From the NCBI RefSeq assembly GCF_023074185.1, contig NZ_JADPKY010000078.1:62001-126000 (forward strand): a stretch of 64,000 nt of DNA, in the 5' to 3' direction. The first letter of the stretch is position 1; each line of letters begins with the position of its first letter. Source of the DNA: Bradyrhizobium sp. 132 (GTDB taxonomy: Bacteria; Pseudomonadota; Alphaproteobacteria; Rhizobiales; Xanthobacteraceae). Shown here piece by piece: positions 32,249 through 42,697 of this stretch. A program made the translations under genes and the position numbers. A model generated the notes under the pieces. The model ran no database searches. It saw nothing but the letters and a program-made list of their open reading frames with translations, and was not told the origin of the DNA.

Positions 32249-33751
32249 TCAGTCCCCCTCGTCGCTCGCCAGCACGCCCTTCACCGCGCGCGCCCAACCC
32301 GCGAGCTTGCGCTCCCTTGTCGCCTGGCTCATGTTCGGCTTGAAGCGATGCTCCAGCCGCCAGTTGTCGGCGAATTTGGTCGGCTCGGGATAGACGCCGG
32401 CCTGGAGGCCGGCGAGATAGGCGGCGCCGAGCGCCGTGGTCTCCTGGATCACGGGTCGGTCGACCGGTGCGTCGAGCAGGTCGGCGAGGCGCTGCATGGT
32501 CCAGTCCGACGCGGTCATGCCGCCGTCGACGCGGAGCACGACGCTTGCCGTTTCCGAGCTCGGCCAGTCGGCGCGCATCGCGGCCCAAAGGTCAAAAGTC
32601 TGGTAGCAGACGCTTTCCAGCGCGGCGTGGGCGAGCTCGGCCGGGCCGGTGTTGCGGGTGAGGCCGAACAGCGCGCCGCGCACGCGCGGATTCCAATAGG
32701 GCGCGCCCATGCCGACGAAGGCCGGCACGAGATAGACGCTCTGCATTGAGTCCGACTGATCGGCAAGAGGTCCGGTCTCGGCGGCGTGCTTGATGATGCC
32801 GAGGCCATCACGCAGCCACTGCACCGCCGAGCCCGCGACGAAGATCGAGCCTTCGAGCGCGTAGGTGCGTTTGCCGCCGAGCTGATAGGCGATGGTGGTG
32901 AGCAGCTTGTTCTTCGAGGCCACCGGCGTGGTGCCGGTGTTGAGCAGGGCGAAGCAGCCAGTGCCGTAAGTGGACTTCATCATGCCCGGTCGGAAGCAGG
33001 CCTGGCCGATGGTCGCGGCCTGCTGGTCGCCGGCGATGCCTGAGATCGCGATAGCGCCGCCGAACAGATCGGGCACGGTCTCGCCGAAGCGGGCGGAGGA
33101 ATCTTTCACCTCGGGCAGCATCGAGCGCGGCACGCCGATGATCTCCAGCAGCTCGTCGTCCCACTGGCCGGTGTGGATGTTGAACAGCAGCGTACGCGAG
33201 GCGTTGGTAGCGTCGGTGGCGTGCACCTTGCCGCCGGTGAGGCGCCAGAGCAGGTAGCAGTCCACGGTGCCGAACATCAATTCGCCGCGCGCGGCGCGCG
33301 CCCGTGCGCCGGGGACGTGGTCGAGAATCCAGGCGACCTTGGTGCCGGAGAAATAGGGATCGATAATGAGGCCGGTCTTCTGCGAGATTACAGGCTCGCG
33401 GCCGTCTGATTTCAGCTTGGCGCAGATGTCCGCGGTGCGCCGGTCCTGCCAGACGATGGCACGATGCACGGCCTGGCCGGTGGCGCGGTCCCACACCACG
33501 GTGGTCTCGCGCTGGTTGGTGATGCCGATCGCGGCGATGTCTTTTGCGGTGATGCCGGCCTGCGCGATCGCATCGCGGCAGACCGTCACGGTCGAGGTCC
33601 AGATGTCTTCCGGCTCGTGCTCGACCCAGCCCGAGGCCGGAAAATGCTGCGGAAACTCCTGCTGTGCACGGGCGGCGATCGAGATGTCGCCGCGAAAGAC
33701 GATCGCACGCGAGGAGGTGGTGCCCTGGTCGATGGCGAGGACGAAAGACAT
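32249..33751 (-). CDS. glpK: Glycerol kinase
   Basis: 500 residues, the usual length. FGGY kinase features are clear: [17 protein letters not shown] at the N terminus, [33 protein letters not shown], the ATP-binding [14 protein letters not shown], and [19 protein letters not shown] in the second domain. It phosphorylates glycerol to sn-glycerol 3-phosphate using ATP. No glycerol facilitator or dehydrogenase gene is adjacent, so its operon context is minimal. Confidence 0.96.
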   Translation of the reverse strand: MSFVLAIDQGTTSSRAIVFRGDISIAARAQQEFPQHFPASGWVEHEPEDIWTSTVTVCRDAIAQAGITAKDIAAIGITNQRETTVVWDRATGQAVHRAIVWQDRRTADICAKLKSDGREPVISQKTGLIIDPYFSGTKVAWILDHVPGARARAARGELMFGTVDCYLLWRLTGGKVHATDATNASRTLLFNIHTGQWDDELLEIIGVPRSMLPEVKDSSARFGETVPDLFGGAIAISGIAGDQQAATIGQACFRPGMMKSTYGTGCFALLNTGTTPVASKNKLLTTIAYQLGGKRTYALEGSIFVAGSAVQWLRDGLGIIKHAAETGPLADQSDSMQSVYLVPAFVGMGAPYWNPRVRGALFGLTRNTGPAELAHAALESVCYQTFDLWAAMRADWPSSETASVVLRVDGGMTASDWTMQRLADLLDAPVDRPVIQETTALGAAYLAGLQAGVYPEPTKFADNWRLEHRFKPNMSQATRERKLAGWARAVKGVLASDEGD

Positions 33752-33845
33752 GGGAGCTACCTTGGTGTTTCCCGGTGACGGGTCATATGTCGCGCCAAAG
33801 GGAGCGGATTAGGACGGGAAGGTCAAGGCTGCCGGAATCGTCTTC

Positions 33846-33998
33846 ACCTCGCCCAGCTTGCGGTCAGCTTGCGGGGAGAGGTCGGAATTCAAGCGCAGCT
33901 TGAATTCCGGGCGTGGGGGCCCGAACTCATCGCCAGCCGTATTCCTGGAGACAGCCGCTCACCCCGACGCTCTCCCCGCAAGAGCGGGGCGAGGGAGC
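33846..33998. repeat. Dispersed palindromic repeat (CTCCCCGC family), copy 1
   Basis: A 150-base GC-rich unit upstream of glpK. It contains a perfect inverted repeat GAATTCAAGC/GCTTGAATTC (33885-33894 and 33898-33907) and ends in CTCTCCCCGCAAGAGCGGGG, whose ends mirror the CTTGCGGGGAGAG at its start. Related units occur at 40319-40436, 57012-57167 and 62050-62184. No coding potential is evident. Confidence 0.7.
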
Positions 33999-34006
33999 AG
34001 ACCGCT

Positions 34007-34780
34007 TTACACCGCCGCCGTCGTCACGCCGCCGTCGATGACAATGGTCTGGCCGGTCATGAAGCTCGACGCATCCGAGGCGAGGTAGGCGACTGCGCCC
34101 GCGATTTCGTCGGGTTCGCCGATGCGGCGAAGCGGGGTGGTGGCGGTGCGGCGTTTTAGATTCGCTTCGTCTTCCCACAGCGCGCGGGCGAAGTCGGTCT
34201 TGACCAGGCCGGGCGCGATGCAGTTGACGCGGACGCCTTTCGGACCCCATTCGCCGGCGAGCGAACGACACAGCGCGAAGTCGGCGGCCTTGGAGATGCC
34301 GTAGGCACCGATCACGGTCGAGCCGCGCAAGCCGCCGATCGAGGAGACGATGACGACGGAGCCGCCTCCACGCTCGGCCATTTGCGGGATCGCCAGCGCG
34401 GAGAGCCAGATGTTGCTCTTGACGTTCGAGCCCATGATCTTGTCGAAGGCCTCGTCGGTGATGTCGAGCAGCGGGCCGTAATACGGATTCACCGCGGCGT
34501 TGCAGACGAGGATGTCGATCTTGCCGTAATGTTTCGTGGCGCCCGCGATCAGCGCCTCGACCTCTTGCTTGCGCGCGATGTTGCAGGGGATGACGGTTGC
34601 ATCGCCGCCGGCCGCATTGATGCCGTCGGCGACCTCCTTGCAGGCGTCGGCCTTGCGCGAGGAGACCACGACTTTTGCGCCGAGCTTTGCGAGCAGCTCG
34701 GCGGAGGAGCGACCGATGCCGCGGCTGGAGCCGGTGACCACGGCGACCTTGCCGGTGAGATCGAACGGGGTGTTTTTCAT
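34007..34780 (-). CDS. Short-chain dehydrogenase/reductase at the end of the pim operon
   Basis: 257 residues. The NAD(P)-binding motif is TGSSRGIG (residues 16-23), followed by NAAVN (94-98) and the catalytic triad Ser147, Tyr160, Lys164 (YGISK), with PG..KTDFA after it. A typical classical SDR. The ATG at 34780 marks the conserved start. It follows pimD on the same strand, separated by about 125 bases that hold a palindromic repeat. A 3-hydroxyacyl- or related dehydrogenase role in acid degradation is plausible from context but not shown. Confidence 0.9.
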   Translation of the reverse strand: MKNTPFDLTGKVAVVTGSSRGIGRSSAELLAKLGAKVVVSSRKADACKEVADGINAAGGDATVIPCNIARKQEVEALIAGATKHYGKIDILVCNAAVNPYYGPLLDITDEAFDKIMGSNVKSNIWLSALAIPQMAERGGGSVVIVSSIGGLRGSTVIGAYGISKAADFALCRSLAGEWGPKGVRVNCIAPGLVKTDFARALWEDEANLKRRTATTPLRRIGEPDEIAGAVAYLASDASSFMTGQTIVIDGGVTTAAV

Positions 34781-34809
34781 TGTCGCTGCTCCGTTGATTC
34801 CGTTTGCTT

Positions 34810-34898
34810 CGTCATTGCGAGCGCAGCGAAGCAATCCGGAATCTTTCCACGGAGAAAGCCTGGATTGCTTCGTCGCAAGAGCTCCTCGCAATGACGGC
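34810..34898. repeat. Dispersed palindromic repeat (CGTCATTGCGAGCG family)
   Basis: CGTCATTGCGAGCGCAGCGA at one end is mirrored by CTCCTCGCAATGACGG at the other, and AAGCAATCC is mirrored by GGATTGCTT. The unit can fold into a single long hairpin. It sits between pimD and the SDR gene inside the pim operon, where it may modulate read-through. Confidence 0.8.
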
Positions 34899-34905
34899 GT
34901 GGCGC

Positions 34906-36048
34906 TTAGATCAACCCGCCACCATCCGCGACGCGGCGCTGGTGGTAGTCGGTGTCGCCGAACGAGTTCTCGATCATTGTCAGGCGCTTGAAGTAATGAC
35001 CGATCTTCGCTTCCATGGTCATGCCGATGCCGCCGTGGAGCTGGATCGCCTGCTGCCCGACGTACTTCAGCGACTTGCCGATCTGCACCTTGGCGGCGGC
35101 GATGGCGTTGGAGCGTTCCTTGGCGTCCTCGAAATCGGCCGCCATGGTCGCGAACATCGACATCGATCTTGCCTGCTCGGCGGCGACGAACATGTCGGAG
35201 GCGCGGTGCTGGAGCGACTGGAACGAGCCGATCGCGACGCCGAATTGCTTGCGCGTCTTGATGTACTCGACCGTGGTCTTCAGCGACTCGTCCATCAGGC
35301 CGACCGCCTCGGCGCAGAGCGCGACGCGGGCTTCGTCCACGACACGCTCGATCAGCGCGAGCGAATCGTCGGGATTGCCAAGCGCCGCATCAGCCCCGAC
35401 CTCGACACCGGTGAAGGTGATGTCGGCGGCGTGCATGCCGTCCTGGGTCGGGTACGACTTCTTGGTCACGCCCTTGGCGCTCGCCGGGACCAGGAACACG
35501 CCGATGCCGCTCTTGTCGCGGCGCTCGCCCTTGGTGCGCGCGGTCACGATGAGGGTATCTGCGTTCTCGCCGTTGAGCACGACGAATTTTTCGCCGTCGA
35601 TGACCCAACCGTCGCCCTTCTTCTTCGCCGTCGTGGAGACGTCGAAGAGATCGTAGCGCGAATTCTTCTCGAGCTGGGCAAACGCCAGCGTCTCGCTGCC
35701 GTCGACGATGCCGGGCACATGCGCAGCCTTCTGCGCATCGGAGCCGGCATGGCGCAGGAAGCCGCCGCCGATCACGACGGTTGCGAGATAAGGCTCGAGC
35801 ACCAATGCCTTGCCGAGCGCTTCCATCACGATCATGGTCTCGACGCCGCCGCCGCCGAAGCCGCCATCGGCCTCCCCGAAAGGCAGACCGAGCAGGCCCT
35901 GCTCCGCGAGCTTGCCCCAGACGGCTTTGCTCCAGCCGCCCTTCTCCTTCATGTACTTCTTGCGGCTCTCGAAATCGTAGGAATCGGTCAAGAGGCCGTC
36001 GATGCTTTCCTTGAGAAGCCGTTGCTCCTCGTTCAGATCAAAATCCAT
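34906..36048 (-). CDS. pimD: Acyl-CoA dehydrogenase, small subunit (PimD-like)
   Basis: 380 residues. Acyl-CoA dehydrogenase fold: N-terminal helical domain (MDFDLNEEQRLLKESIDG), central beta domain (GDGWVIDGEKFVVLNGENADTLIV) and C-terminal helical domain (ALCAEAVGLMDESLKTTVEY, TRKQFGVAIGSFQSLQHR, QLHGGIGMT). This subunit type pairs with PimC to oxidise pimeloyl-CoA and related dicarboxyl- or fatty acyl-CoAs at the alpha-beta position, as described for Rhodopseudomonas palustris. Gene order and two-subunit arrangement match the pim operon. Confidence 0.9.
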   Translation of the reverse strand: MDFDLNEEQRLLKESIDGLLTDSYDFESRKKYMKEKGGWSKAVWGKLAEQGLLGLPFGEADGGFGGGGVETMIVMEALGKALVLEPYLATVVIGGGFLRHAGSDAQKAAHVPGIVDGSETLAFAQLEKNSRYDLFDVSTTAKKKGDGWVIDGEKFVVLNGENADTLIVTARTKGERRDKSGIGVFLVPASAKGVTKKSYPTQDGMHAADITFTGVEVGADAALGNPDDSLALIERVVDEARVALCAEAVGLMDESLKTTVEYIKTRKQFGVAIGSFQSLQHRASDMFVAAEQARSMSMFATMAADFEDAKERSNAIAAAKVQIGKSLKYVGQQAIQLHGGIGMTMEAKIGHYFKRLTMIENSFGDTDYHQRRVADGGGLI

Positions 36049-36074
36049 GTTCTTTGCTCTCCCGGTATCGATTT

Positions 36075-36153
36075 CGTCATGCCGGCCTTGTGCCGGGCAT
36101 CCACGTTCTTTCGGCCGCTAGGCGTGGATGGCCGGGTCAAGCCCGGCCATGAC
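36075..36153. repeat. Dispersed palindromic repeat (CGTCATGCCGG family), copy 2
   Basis: CGTCATGCCGG...CCACG is mirrored by CGTGGATGGCCGG...CCGGCCATGACGG. It lies in the pimC-pimD spacer and is related to the unit at 31871-31992. It can form a stable hairpin in the pim mRNA. Confidence 0.75.
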
Positions 36154-36179
36154 GGTGAGTGCGTGTTAATAGTGTACGA

Positions 36180-37370
36180 TCAAAGCCCCAGCACCGCCTT
36201 GGCGATGATGTTGCGCTGGATCTCGTTGGAGCCGCCGTAGATCGAGACCTTGCGGTTGTTGAAATAGCTCGGCGCGATCTGGGCGGTCCAATCCATGGCT
36301 TCGTTCGAGCCGTCGTCGCCGTGCACGTCGTAGGGCGCGGCGAACGGGCCGATCACTTCCATCAGCAGCTCGGTGGTGGTCTGCTGGATCTCGGAGCCCT
36401 TGATCTTCAGGACCGAGGACGCCGGATTGGGCTTGCCCTTGCCGTGCTTGCCTTCGTCGGCGACGACGCGCAACTGCGTGAGCTCGAGCGCCTTGAGCTC
36501 GATCTCACAGGCCGCGAGCTTCTCACGGAAGGCCGCGTCCTGGATGATCGGCTTGCCGCCGGATTCGACCTTGGAGGCCAAGTCGCGGATGCGGCGCAGC
36601 CGCTCCTTGGAGACGCCGACCCGCGCGATGCCGGTGCGCTCATTGCCGAGCAGGAATTTTGCGTAGTCCCACCCCTTGTTCTCCTCGCCGATCAGGTTCT
36701 CGTAGGGAACCTCGACGTCGTCGAAGAACACTTCGTTGACCTCGACGCCGCCGTCGATGGTCTGGATCGGACGCACGGTGACGCCCTTCGACTTCATGTC
36801 GAAGACGATGAAGGAGATGCCCATCTGCTTCTTCGCGGTCGCGTCGGTGCGGCAGAGGCAGAAGATCATGTCGGCGTGCTGGGCGAGCGTGGTCCAGGTT
36901 TTCTGGCCGTTGATGATCCACTTGTCGCCTTTGCGCTCGGCTTTTGTCTTCAGCGAAGCGAGGTCAGATCCAGAACCGGGCTCCGAAAAACCCTGGCACC
37001 ACCAGTCGTCGACATTGGCAATGCGCGGCAAATACTGCTTCTTCTGCTCTTCGTTGCCGAAGGTGTAGATCACAGGGCCGACCATGCTGACGCCGAAGGC
37101 GAGCGGCTGCGGCGCCGGATAGGACTGCAGCTCCTCGTTGAAGATGTAGTGCTGCACGGAGGTCCAGCCGGTACCACCATATTGCTTGGGCCAGTGGCTG
37201 GTGCCCCAGCCCTTCTTGTTGAGGATGCGCCACCACGTCACCATCTCGTCCTTCGAGAGATGGCGGCCCTCGACCAGCTTGCGCCGGGTATCCGGCGGCA
37301 CGTTACCGCGGAAGAACTCCCGCACTTCCTCGCGAAACGCCTGCTCTTCTTTCGTGAATGCGAGATCCAT
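36180..37370 (-). CDS. pimC: Acyl-CoA dehydrogenase, large subunit (PimC-like)
   Basis: 396 residues. Typical acyl-CoA dehydrogenase: DLAFTKEEQAFREEVREFF at the N terminus, SEPGSGSDLASLKTKAERKGDKW in the central beta domain, GNERTGIARVGVSKERL, and a C-terminal YGGSNEIQRNIIAKAVLGL motif. It is the presumed partner of the smaller acyl-CoA dehydrogenase encoded next. The ATG at 37370 is preceded by an AGGAGG-like Shine-Dalgarno sequence (minus strand, around 37376-37381). It follows pimB by 16 bases. Confidence 0.92.
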   Translation of the reverse strand: MDLAFTKEEQAFREEVREFFRGNVPPDTRRKLVEGRHLSKDEMVTWWRILNKKGWGTSHWPKQYGGTGWTSVQHYIFNEELQSYPAPQPLAFGVSMVGPVIYTFGNEEQKKQYLPRIANVDDWWCQGFSEPGSGSDLASLKTKAERKGDKWIINGQKTWTTLAQHADMIFCLCRTDATAKKQMGISFIVFDMKSKGVTVRPIQTIDGGVEVNEVFFDDVEVPYENLIGEENKGWDYAKFLLGNERTGIARVGVSKERLRRIRDLASKVESGGKPIIQDAAFREKLAACEIELKALELTQLRVVADEGKHGKGKPNPASSVLKIKGSEIQQTTTELLMEVIGPFAAPYDVHGDDGSNEAMDWTAQIAPSYFNNRKVSIYGGSNEIQRNIIAKAVLGL

Positions 37371-37386
37371 CGGATCCTCCTGTGAA

Positions 37387-38574
37387 TTACTGCAAAATCT
37401 CAAACAAGCCCGCTGCGCCCATGCCGCCGCCAACGCACATGGTGACGACCGCGTACTTCGCCTTGCGGCGGCGGCCTTCGATCAGGGCGTGGCCGGTGAG
37501 GCGCGCGCCCGACATGCCGTAGGGGTGGCCGACCGCGATCGCGCCGCCGTCGACGTTGATCTTGTCAGGGTCGATGCCGAGCTTGTCGCGGCAATACAGC
37601 ACCTGCACCGCGAACGCTTCGTTGAGCTCCCACAGGCCGATGTCGTCGACCGTGAGGCCGTGACGCTTGAGCAGCCGCGGCACCGCGTACACCGGGCCGA
37701 TGCCCATTTCGTCCGGCTCGCAGCCGGCGGAGACGAAGCCGCGGAAGATGCCGAGCGGCTTGAGGCCGCGCTTCGACGCTTCCTTGTCGCTCATGATGAC
37801 GGAGGCGCTGGCGCCGTCCGAGAGCTGGCTGGCATTGCCGGCCGTGACCGAAAAACCTTCACCGCGCACGGCCTTGAGGCCGGCGAGGCCTTCGGCGGTG
37901 GTCTCGGGCCGCGGACCCTCGTCTTGCGACAGCGTCACGTCCTTGAACGAGACTGCGCCGGTCGCCTTGTCGGTCACGGCCATTTTGGTGGTGATCGGCG
38001 CGAGTTCGTCCTTGAACTTACCGCCCTGTTGCGCGGCCGCAGTGCGGCGCTGGCTTTCCAGTGAATATTCGTCCTGCTTCTCGCGCGAGATGCCGTAGCG
38101 CTTGGCGACGATTTCGGCCGTGTCGATCATCGGCATGTAGACCTCGCCCTTGATCTCGAGCAGCGCCGGGTCCTGGGCGTGGAAGCTGTTCATCTTGTCG
38201 TTCTGCACCAGCGAGATGGACTCGCCGCCGCCGCCGACCGCGATCTCGACGCCGTCAAAAATCACCGAGCGCGCGGCGAGCGCGATCGCCTGGAGGCCCG
38301 AGGCGCATTGCCGGTCGATGGTGGTGCCGCCAACGGTGACGGGCAAACCGGCGCGGAGCAGCGCCTTGCGCGCGATATTGCCTCCGGTCGTTCCCTGCTG
38401 CAGCGCCACTCCCATCACGACGTCCTCGAGCTCCTTCGGGTCGATCTTGGCGCGCGCGACGGCTTCGCCAATGGCATGGCCGAGCAGGGTCGCACCCTCG
38501 GTCGCGTTGAGCGCGCCGCGATAGGCCTTGCCGATCGGGGTGCGGGCGGTGGAAACGATGACGGCGTCGGTCAA
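37387..38574 (-). CDS. pimB: Acetyl-CoA acetyltransferase/thiolase (PimB-like)
   Basis: 395 residues from a TTG at 38574, chosen because AGGAGG lies six bases upstream and the conserved thiolase start ([16 protein letters not shown]) follows; no ATG or GTG fits. Catalytic residues: nucleophile Cys90 (DRQCASGLQ), His350 ([10 protein letters not shown]) and Cys380 ([10 protein letters not shown]). It cleaves 3-ketoacyl-CoA with CoA in the last step of a beta-oxidation cycle. The TTG overlaps the pimA stop by three bases (TTGA), a translational coupling arrangement. Confidence 0.93.
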   Translation of the reverse strand: MTDAVIVSTARTPIGKAYRGALNATEGATLLGHAIGEAVARAKIDPKELEDVVMGVALQQGTTGGNIARKALLRAGLPVTVGGTTIDRQCASGLQAIALAARSVIFDGVEIAVGGGGESISLVQNDKMNSFHAQDPALLEIKGEVYMPMIDTAEIVAKRYGISREKQDEYSLESQRRTAAAQQGGKFKDELAPITTKMAVTDKATGAVSFKDVTLSQDEGPRPETTAEGLAGLKAVRGEGFSVTAGNASQLSDGASASVIMSDKEASKRGLKPLGIFRGFVSAGCEPDEMGIGPVYAVPRLLKRHGLTVDDIGLWELNEAFAVQVLYCRDKLGIDPDKINVDGGAIAVGHPYGMSGARLTGHALIEGRRRKAKYAVVTMCVGGGMGAAGLFEILQ

Positions 38575-40256
38575 GAGCGACCTCCTGATACAGATTGGGT
38601 GGCAAGTTGGGCGGATTGTGATGGTTTCTGCTGCTGACGCAACTCGTGGCGCGACAGCTTTCCGACCGGCGTGCGCGGCAGATCGTCGACGAATTCGACC
38701 TCGGCCGGCAATTCGTGCTTGCCGAGCTTGCCGGTGAGCTGCGCGCGCAGATCGTCGAGCGAGAACGGCTTTGCGTCCGGCTTCAGCTTGATGAAGGCCT
38801 TTGCGGCCTCGCCGCGGTACTGGTCGGGAATGCCGAGCACGATCACCTCGTGCACGCCGGCAATGGTGTAGATCGCCTGCTCGATCATCTGCGGATAGAC
38901 GTTGAAGCCGCCGGAGATGATCATGTCCTTCTTGCGGTCGACCAGGAAGAAATAGCCGTCCGTGTCGACATAGCCGATGAGAAAGCGGCCGTCGGCAAAG
39001 GACTCCGCGGATTCCTTCGGCTTGTTCCAGTAGCCCTGGGTGACGTTCGGGCCCCTGATGCGGATCTCGCCGACTTCGCCCGGCGGCAGCACGTTCGTGG
39101 AATTGTCGAGCGAGACGACGTCGAGCTCGATGCCGGGCAGCATCAGGCCGATCGAGCCGGGCTTGTCGGGACCTGTGGGCGGATGGCCGGTGCCGGGCGA
39201 GCAGGTCTCGGTCATGCCCCAGCCGCTGCGAAGCTTCTTGCCGACCTTGCGCTCGAAGAAATTTGCGATCTCCACCGGAAGCGGCGCGCCCCCGGAGCCG
39301 ATCGTCGCCAGCGAGGAAAAATCTCGCTTGTCGAGATCGGGAAGGGCTGCGATCGCGATCCACATCGTCGGCACGCCCGGGAAATAGGTCGCGCGCTTGA
39401 TTTCGATGTCGCGCATTACTGCTTGGACGTCAAAACGCTGATGCAGCGAGATCAGATTGCCGCGGCTGAGCGAGGATAACAGCACGACGGTGAGCGCGTA
39501 GATGTGGAACAGCGGCAGCACGCAGATCACGCGCTCGATGGCATCGCCGCGCGTCGCGCGCGACCGCTTGCCCCAGACGTCGTAGATCGACACCGCGGAA
39601 GTCAGATTGCCATGGGTGAGCATCGCGCCCTTGGGCAAGCCGGTGGTGCCACCGGTATATTGCAGCAGCGCGACGTCGTCGGCCGTCACGGACGGCCACT
39701 GCGCCGGCGCGGTCGCGCCCTCGACGAAGGTCTTGAAGGTGACGATGCGGGGATCAACGGGGATCGCGGCCTGCGGCGTGCCGACCTTGCCCCAATTGTC
39801 GTCCTCGCAGACGACCAGGCGATCGATCAACCCCTTCTCCAGGAACTTCAGCGCGGTGGGCAGCAGCGCCGCGAGGTTGGACGTGACGAGCAGGCGCGAG
39901 CCGGAATCGGAAACCTTGTGAGTCAGCGCAATCTCGCCGTCGAGCGGGGAGAGATGCGCAACGCGCGCGCCGGCTTTCAGCGCGCCGAAGAAATTGACGG
40001 GGTGATCGGGCGAGTTGCCGAGGAACAGCGCGATGGAGGTGTTCTTGCCGCATCCGGCGCGCAGGAACGCCGCGGCGGCAAGCTCGGCCATTCCAGCGAG
40101 TTCGGTGTAACTGATCGGACGCTCCCGGAATTCCAGCGCGGTGCGCGGGCCATACTCGGCGGCGGCTTTTGCCAGCAGGTCAGGCAGCGAGCCCTGGACG
40201 ATGGTGTCGTCCCAACGCACGCCTTCGGGATAAAACTGTTCGCCGGGATGGGTCAT
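38571..40256 (-). CDS. pimA: Acyl-CoA ligase for dicarboxylic/fatty acids (PimA-like)
   Basis: 561 residues, adenylate-forming enzyme. Motifs: P-loop-like [16 protein letters not shown] (about residues 200-215), [15 protein letters not shown] (about 350), [16 protein letters not shown] (about 440) and the C-terminal catalytic-lysine region [13 protein letters not shown]. It activates pimelate or medium-chain acids to CoA thioesters with ATP. PimA of R. palustris is the described member and is known to be regulated by lysine acetylation; the conserved Lys of PVGK is the equivalent site. It overlaps pimB and follows pimF after a repeat. Confidence 0.92.
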   Translation of the reverse strand: MTHPGEQFYPEGVRWDDTIVQGSLPDLLAKAAAEYGPRTALEFRERPISYTELAGMAELAAAAFLRAGCGKNTSIALFLGNSPDHPVNFFGALKAGARVAHLSPLDGEIALTHKVSDSGSRLLVTSNLAALLPTALKFLEKGLIDRLVVCEDDNWGKVGTPQAAIPVDPRIVTFKTFVEGATAPAQWPSVTADDVALLQYTGGTTGLPKGAMLTHGNLTSAVSIYDVWGKRSRATRGDAIERVICVLPLFHIYALTVVLLSSLSRGNLISLHQRFDVQAVMRDIEIKRATYFPGVPTMWIAIAALPDLDKRDFSSLATIGSGGAPLPVEIANFFERKVGKKLRSGWGMTETCSPGTGHPPTGPDKPGSIGLMLPGIELDVVSLDNSTNVLPPGEVGEIRIRGPNVTQGYWNKPKESAESFADGRFLIGYVDTDGYFFLVDRKKDMIISGGFNVYPQMIEQAIYTIAGVHEVIVLGIPDQYRGEAAKAFIKLKPDAKPFSLDDLRAQLTGKLGKHELPAEVEFVDDLPRTPVGKLSRHELRQQQKPSQSAQLATQSVSGGRS

Positions 40257-40318
40257 TTCACTTCGTTACTTTGCACTGCCTGAGCAGCGGTTCCACGTAA
40301 GGCGGGCACGGATGGAAC

Positions 40319-40436
40319 GGGCTCCCTTCCCCGTTGCGGGGAAGGGTTGGGGAGCGGGGTAGCCACGCACATTGACCTCGCCCGGGGCTCCCTGCCTGAC
40401 TGTCCCCCGCAAGGGGCGAGGGAACGGAGAGGGCGT
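40319..40436. repeat. Dispersed palindromic repeat (CTCCCTTCCCC family) inside the pim operon
   Basis: GCTCCCTTCCCCGTTGCGGG at one end and CCCGCAAGGGGCGAGGGA at the other form a near-inverted pair. It fills most of the 217-base gap between pimF and pimA. It may stabilise or process the pim mRNA, or contain a partial terminator; no gene is present in the gap. Confidence 0.6.
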
Positions 40437-40473
40437 CGCCCGGAGCAAATCATCGCGGCCACGGCCAATCCGA

Positions 40474-42570
40474 TCAAGCCGCTTTCGACGCCGCCGCCAG
40501 CGAGGCGAAGGTCTTGCCTTCGGCCGCGAGCTTCTTCAGCAGCGGCGCGGGCTCGAGGCTGGGGTCGTTGGTCTCCCTGGCATAGAAGGAGAGACGATCG
40601 GCGATGTGCTTGAGGCCGACGGTGTCGGCCCAGAACATCGGACCACCGCGGTAGATCGGCCAGCCATAGCCGTAGAGCCAGACCACGTCGATATCGGAGG
40701 GACGCGCGGCAATGCCTTCTTCCAGGATCTTCGCGCCCTCGTTGATCATCGGGTACATCATGCGCTCGAGGATCTCGTCGTCGCTAACGATTCGCTTCTT
40801 GCGGCCCAAACGGACCAACGTCTCGTCGATCAGCTTCTCAACTTCGGGATCGGGCAGCGCCGAGCGAGAGCCGGCTTCGTACTTGTAATAGCCCTTGCCG
40901 GTCTTCTGGCCGAAGCGACCGGCTTCGCAGAGCGCGTCCGCGATCTCGGACTTGATGCCGCGGTCCTTGCGCGAGCGCCAGCCGATATCGAGGCCGGCGA
41001 GGTCGCCCATCGCGAACGGGCCCATCGGCATGCCGAACTTCGTCACCACGGCGTCGACCTGCTGCGGCAAGGCACCTTCGAACAACAGCTTCTCCGACTG
41101 CTTGCCGCGCTGGGCGAGCATGCGGTTGCCGACAAAGCCGTCGCAGACGCCGACCACGGCCGGCACTTTCGCAATTTTGCGCGCGATCGAGACAGCCGTC
41201 ACAAGGGCGTCCGGCGCGGTCTTGTCGGCGCGCACGATCTCGCACAGTTTCATGACGTTGGCGGGCGAGAAGAAGTGCATGCCGAGCACGTCCTGCGGAC
41301 GCTTGGTCGACTGCGCGATCTCGTCGATGTTCAGGTAGGAGGTATTGGAGGCGAGCACGGCACCCGGCTTGACGTATTGGTCGAGCTTGCCGAACACTTC
41401 CTTCTTCACCGCCATGGTCTCGAACACGGCTTCGATGACCAGGTCGGCGTCGCCGACGTTCTCGATGCCGACGACGCCGTTGATCAGCGCCATGCGCTTG
41501 GCGGGCGCATCCGCCGGGATGCCGCCGCGCGCCGCGGTCGCTTCCCAGTTCTTCTGCATGATGCCAAGGCCGCGCTTGAGCTGCTCTTCGCCGGTCTCGA
41601 TCAGGGTGACGGGCACGCCGGCATTGGCAAACGACATCGCGATGCCACCGCCCATGGTGCCCGCGCCGAGGATGGCGACGCGGTTCACGGGCCGCGACTT
41701 GGTGCCTTCAGGCACGCCCGCGATCTTGCTGGCCTCGCGCTCGGCGAAGAAGGCATAGCGCTGCGCCTTGGACTGATCGCTGGCGACGAGCTTCAGGAAG
41801 CCCTCTCGCTCCTTCTTCAGACCTTCGTCGAACGGTAGGTCAATGGCGTAGCCGACGGCGTCGGCCGCCGCGAACGGCGCTTCCAGGCCGCGCGACTTCT
41901 TGGTCATGGCGGCGACCGCATTGGTGAAGATCGAGCGATCGGCCTTGGCCGCAGCGATCTTGGAATCGTCGTCACGCAGGCGGCGCAGCGGGCGCTTTTC
42001 GGCCAGCAGCTTTCGCACGAAGGCTTCGCCTCCGGCAGCCGGGCCCTCGACGATCTCTTCGATCAGGCCGTTTTTCAGCGCTTCCGCCGCACCGATCGGA
42101 TCACCGCCGACGATCATCTTGACCGCAAGCTCCGGTCCGACCGCGCGCGGCAGGCGCTGGGTGCCGCCTGCGCCCGGCAGCAGGCCGAGCTTCACCTCGG
42201 GCAGGCCGAGCTTGGCTTCTTTCACGGCGACGCGAAAATGACAGGCGAGCGCGACCTCGAGGCCGCCGCCGAGTGCGGTGCCGTGGATCGCGGCAACGAC
42301 CGGCTTCGGCGAGTTCTCGATCTCGGAAAGCACGTCGTTGAGGGCGGGCGGCTTCGGCGGCTTGCCGAATTCGGTGATGTCGGCGCCGGCAATGAAGGTG
42401 CGGCCGGCGCAGGTCAGCACGATGCCCTTGATCGCGGGATCGGCGATCGCGGCCTTGATGCACTCCAAAATACCGCCGCGAACCGCGGCACTCAGCGCAT
42501 TGACCGGAGGGCTGTCGACCGTGACGATCCCGACTTCGTCATGACGCTCAAGCTTGACCACTTCGCTCAC
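40474..42570 (-). CDS. pimF: Bifunctional enoyl-CoA hydratase / 3-hydroxyacyl-CoA dehydrogenase (PimF-like)
   Basis: 698 residues. The N-terminal crotonase domain (about 1-190) has [12 protein letters not shown] and [21 protein letters not shown] with the expected oxyanion-hole Gly and active-site Glu region. A Rossmann NAD domain starts near residue 295 ([15 protein letters not shown]), followed by the HAD C-terminal helices ([14 protein letters not shown]). It hydrates and oxidises acyl-CoA intermediates. First gene of the pim operon and divergent from the IclR regulator, with an operator-like palindrome in between. Confidence 0.94.
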   Translation of the reverse strand: MSEVVKLERHDEVGIVTVDSPPVNALSAAVRGGILECIKAAIADPAIKGIVLTCAGRTFIAGADITEFGKPPKPPALNDVLSEIENSPKPVVAAIHGTALGGGLEVALACHFRVAVKEAKLGLPEVKLGLLPGAGGTQRLPRAVGPELAVKMIVGGDPIGAAEALKNGLIEEIVEGPAAGGEAFVRKLLAEKRPLRRLRDDDSKIAAAKADRSIFTNAVAAMTKKSRGLEAPFAAADAVGYAIDLPFDEGLKKEREGFLKLVASDQSKAQRYAFFAEREASKIAGVPEGTKSRPVNRVAILGAGTMGGGIAMSFANAGVPVTLIETGEEQLKRGLGIMQKNWEATAARGGIPADAPAKRMALINGVVGIENVGDADLVIEAVFETMAVKKEVFGKLDQYVKPGAVLASNTSYLNIDEIAQSTKRPQDVLGMHFFSPANVMKLCEIVRADKTAPDALVTAVSIARKIAKVPAVVGVCDGFVGNRMLAQRGKQSEKLLFEGALPQQVDAVVTKFGMPMGPFAMGDLAGLDIGWRSRKDRGIKSEIADALCEAGRFGQKTGKGYYKYEAGSRSALPDPEVEKLIDETLVRLGRKKRIVSDDEILERMMYPMINEGAKILEEGIAARPSDIDVVWLYGYGWPIYRGGPMFWADTVGLKHIADRLSFYARETNDPSLEPAPLLKKLAAEGKTFASLAAASKAA

Positions 42571-42602
42571 GGTGTCCCTCCTTGCTGGGGTAACTTTGTT
42601 TG

Positions 42603-42629
42603 ATTTCGCATCGCGGAATTTAATTCCGC
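42603..42629. promoter_or_regulatory. Palindromic operator between pimF and the IclR-family gene
   Basis: GCGGAATT (42613-42620), T, AATTCCGC (42622-42629) is a perfect 8-bp inverted repeat. Overlapping it, ATTTCGCATCGCGGAAT (42603-42619) is an imperfect palindrome with one mismatched pair that matches the TTCCGC-N3-GCGGAA pattern recalled for IclR-family sites. It lies in the 127-base divergent promoter region and could control both pimF and the regulator itself. Confidence 0.65.
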
Positions 42630-42697
42630 ATCTTGACGGCAGGGTTATTTTGAAGCACGTGGCTTGTCAACGACTCCGCGCAAGAAGCAGATCAGGG

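Noticed and set aside
31876..32343. Plus-strand 155-codon frame read as one intact gene
   Set aside because: Only the first 50 or so codons from 32014 look like protein; the rest is antisense to a gene fragment and the end of glpK, so it is listed as a truncated gene instead.
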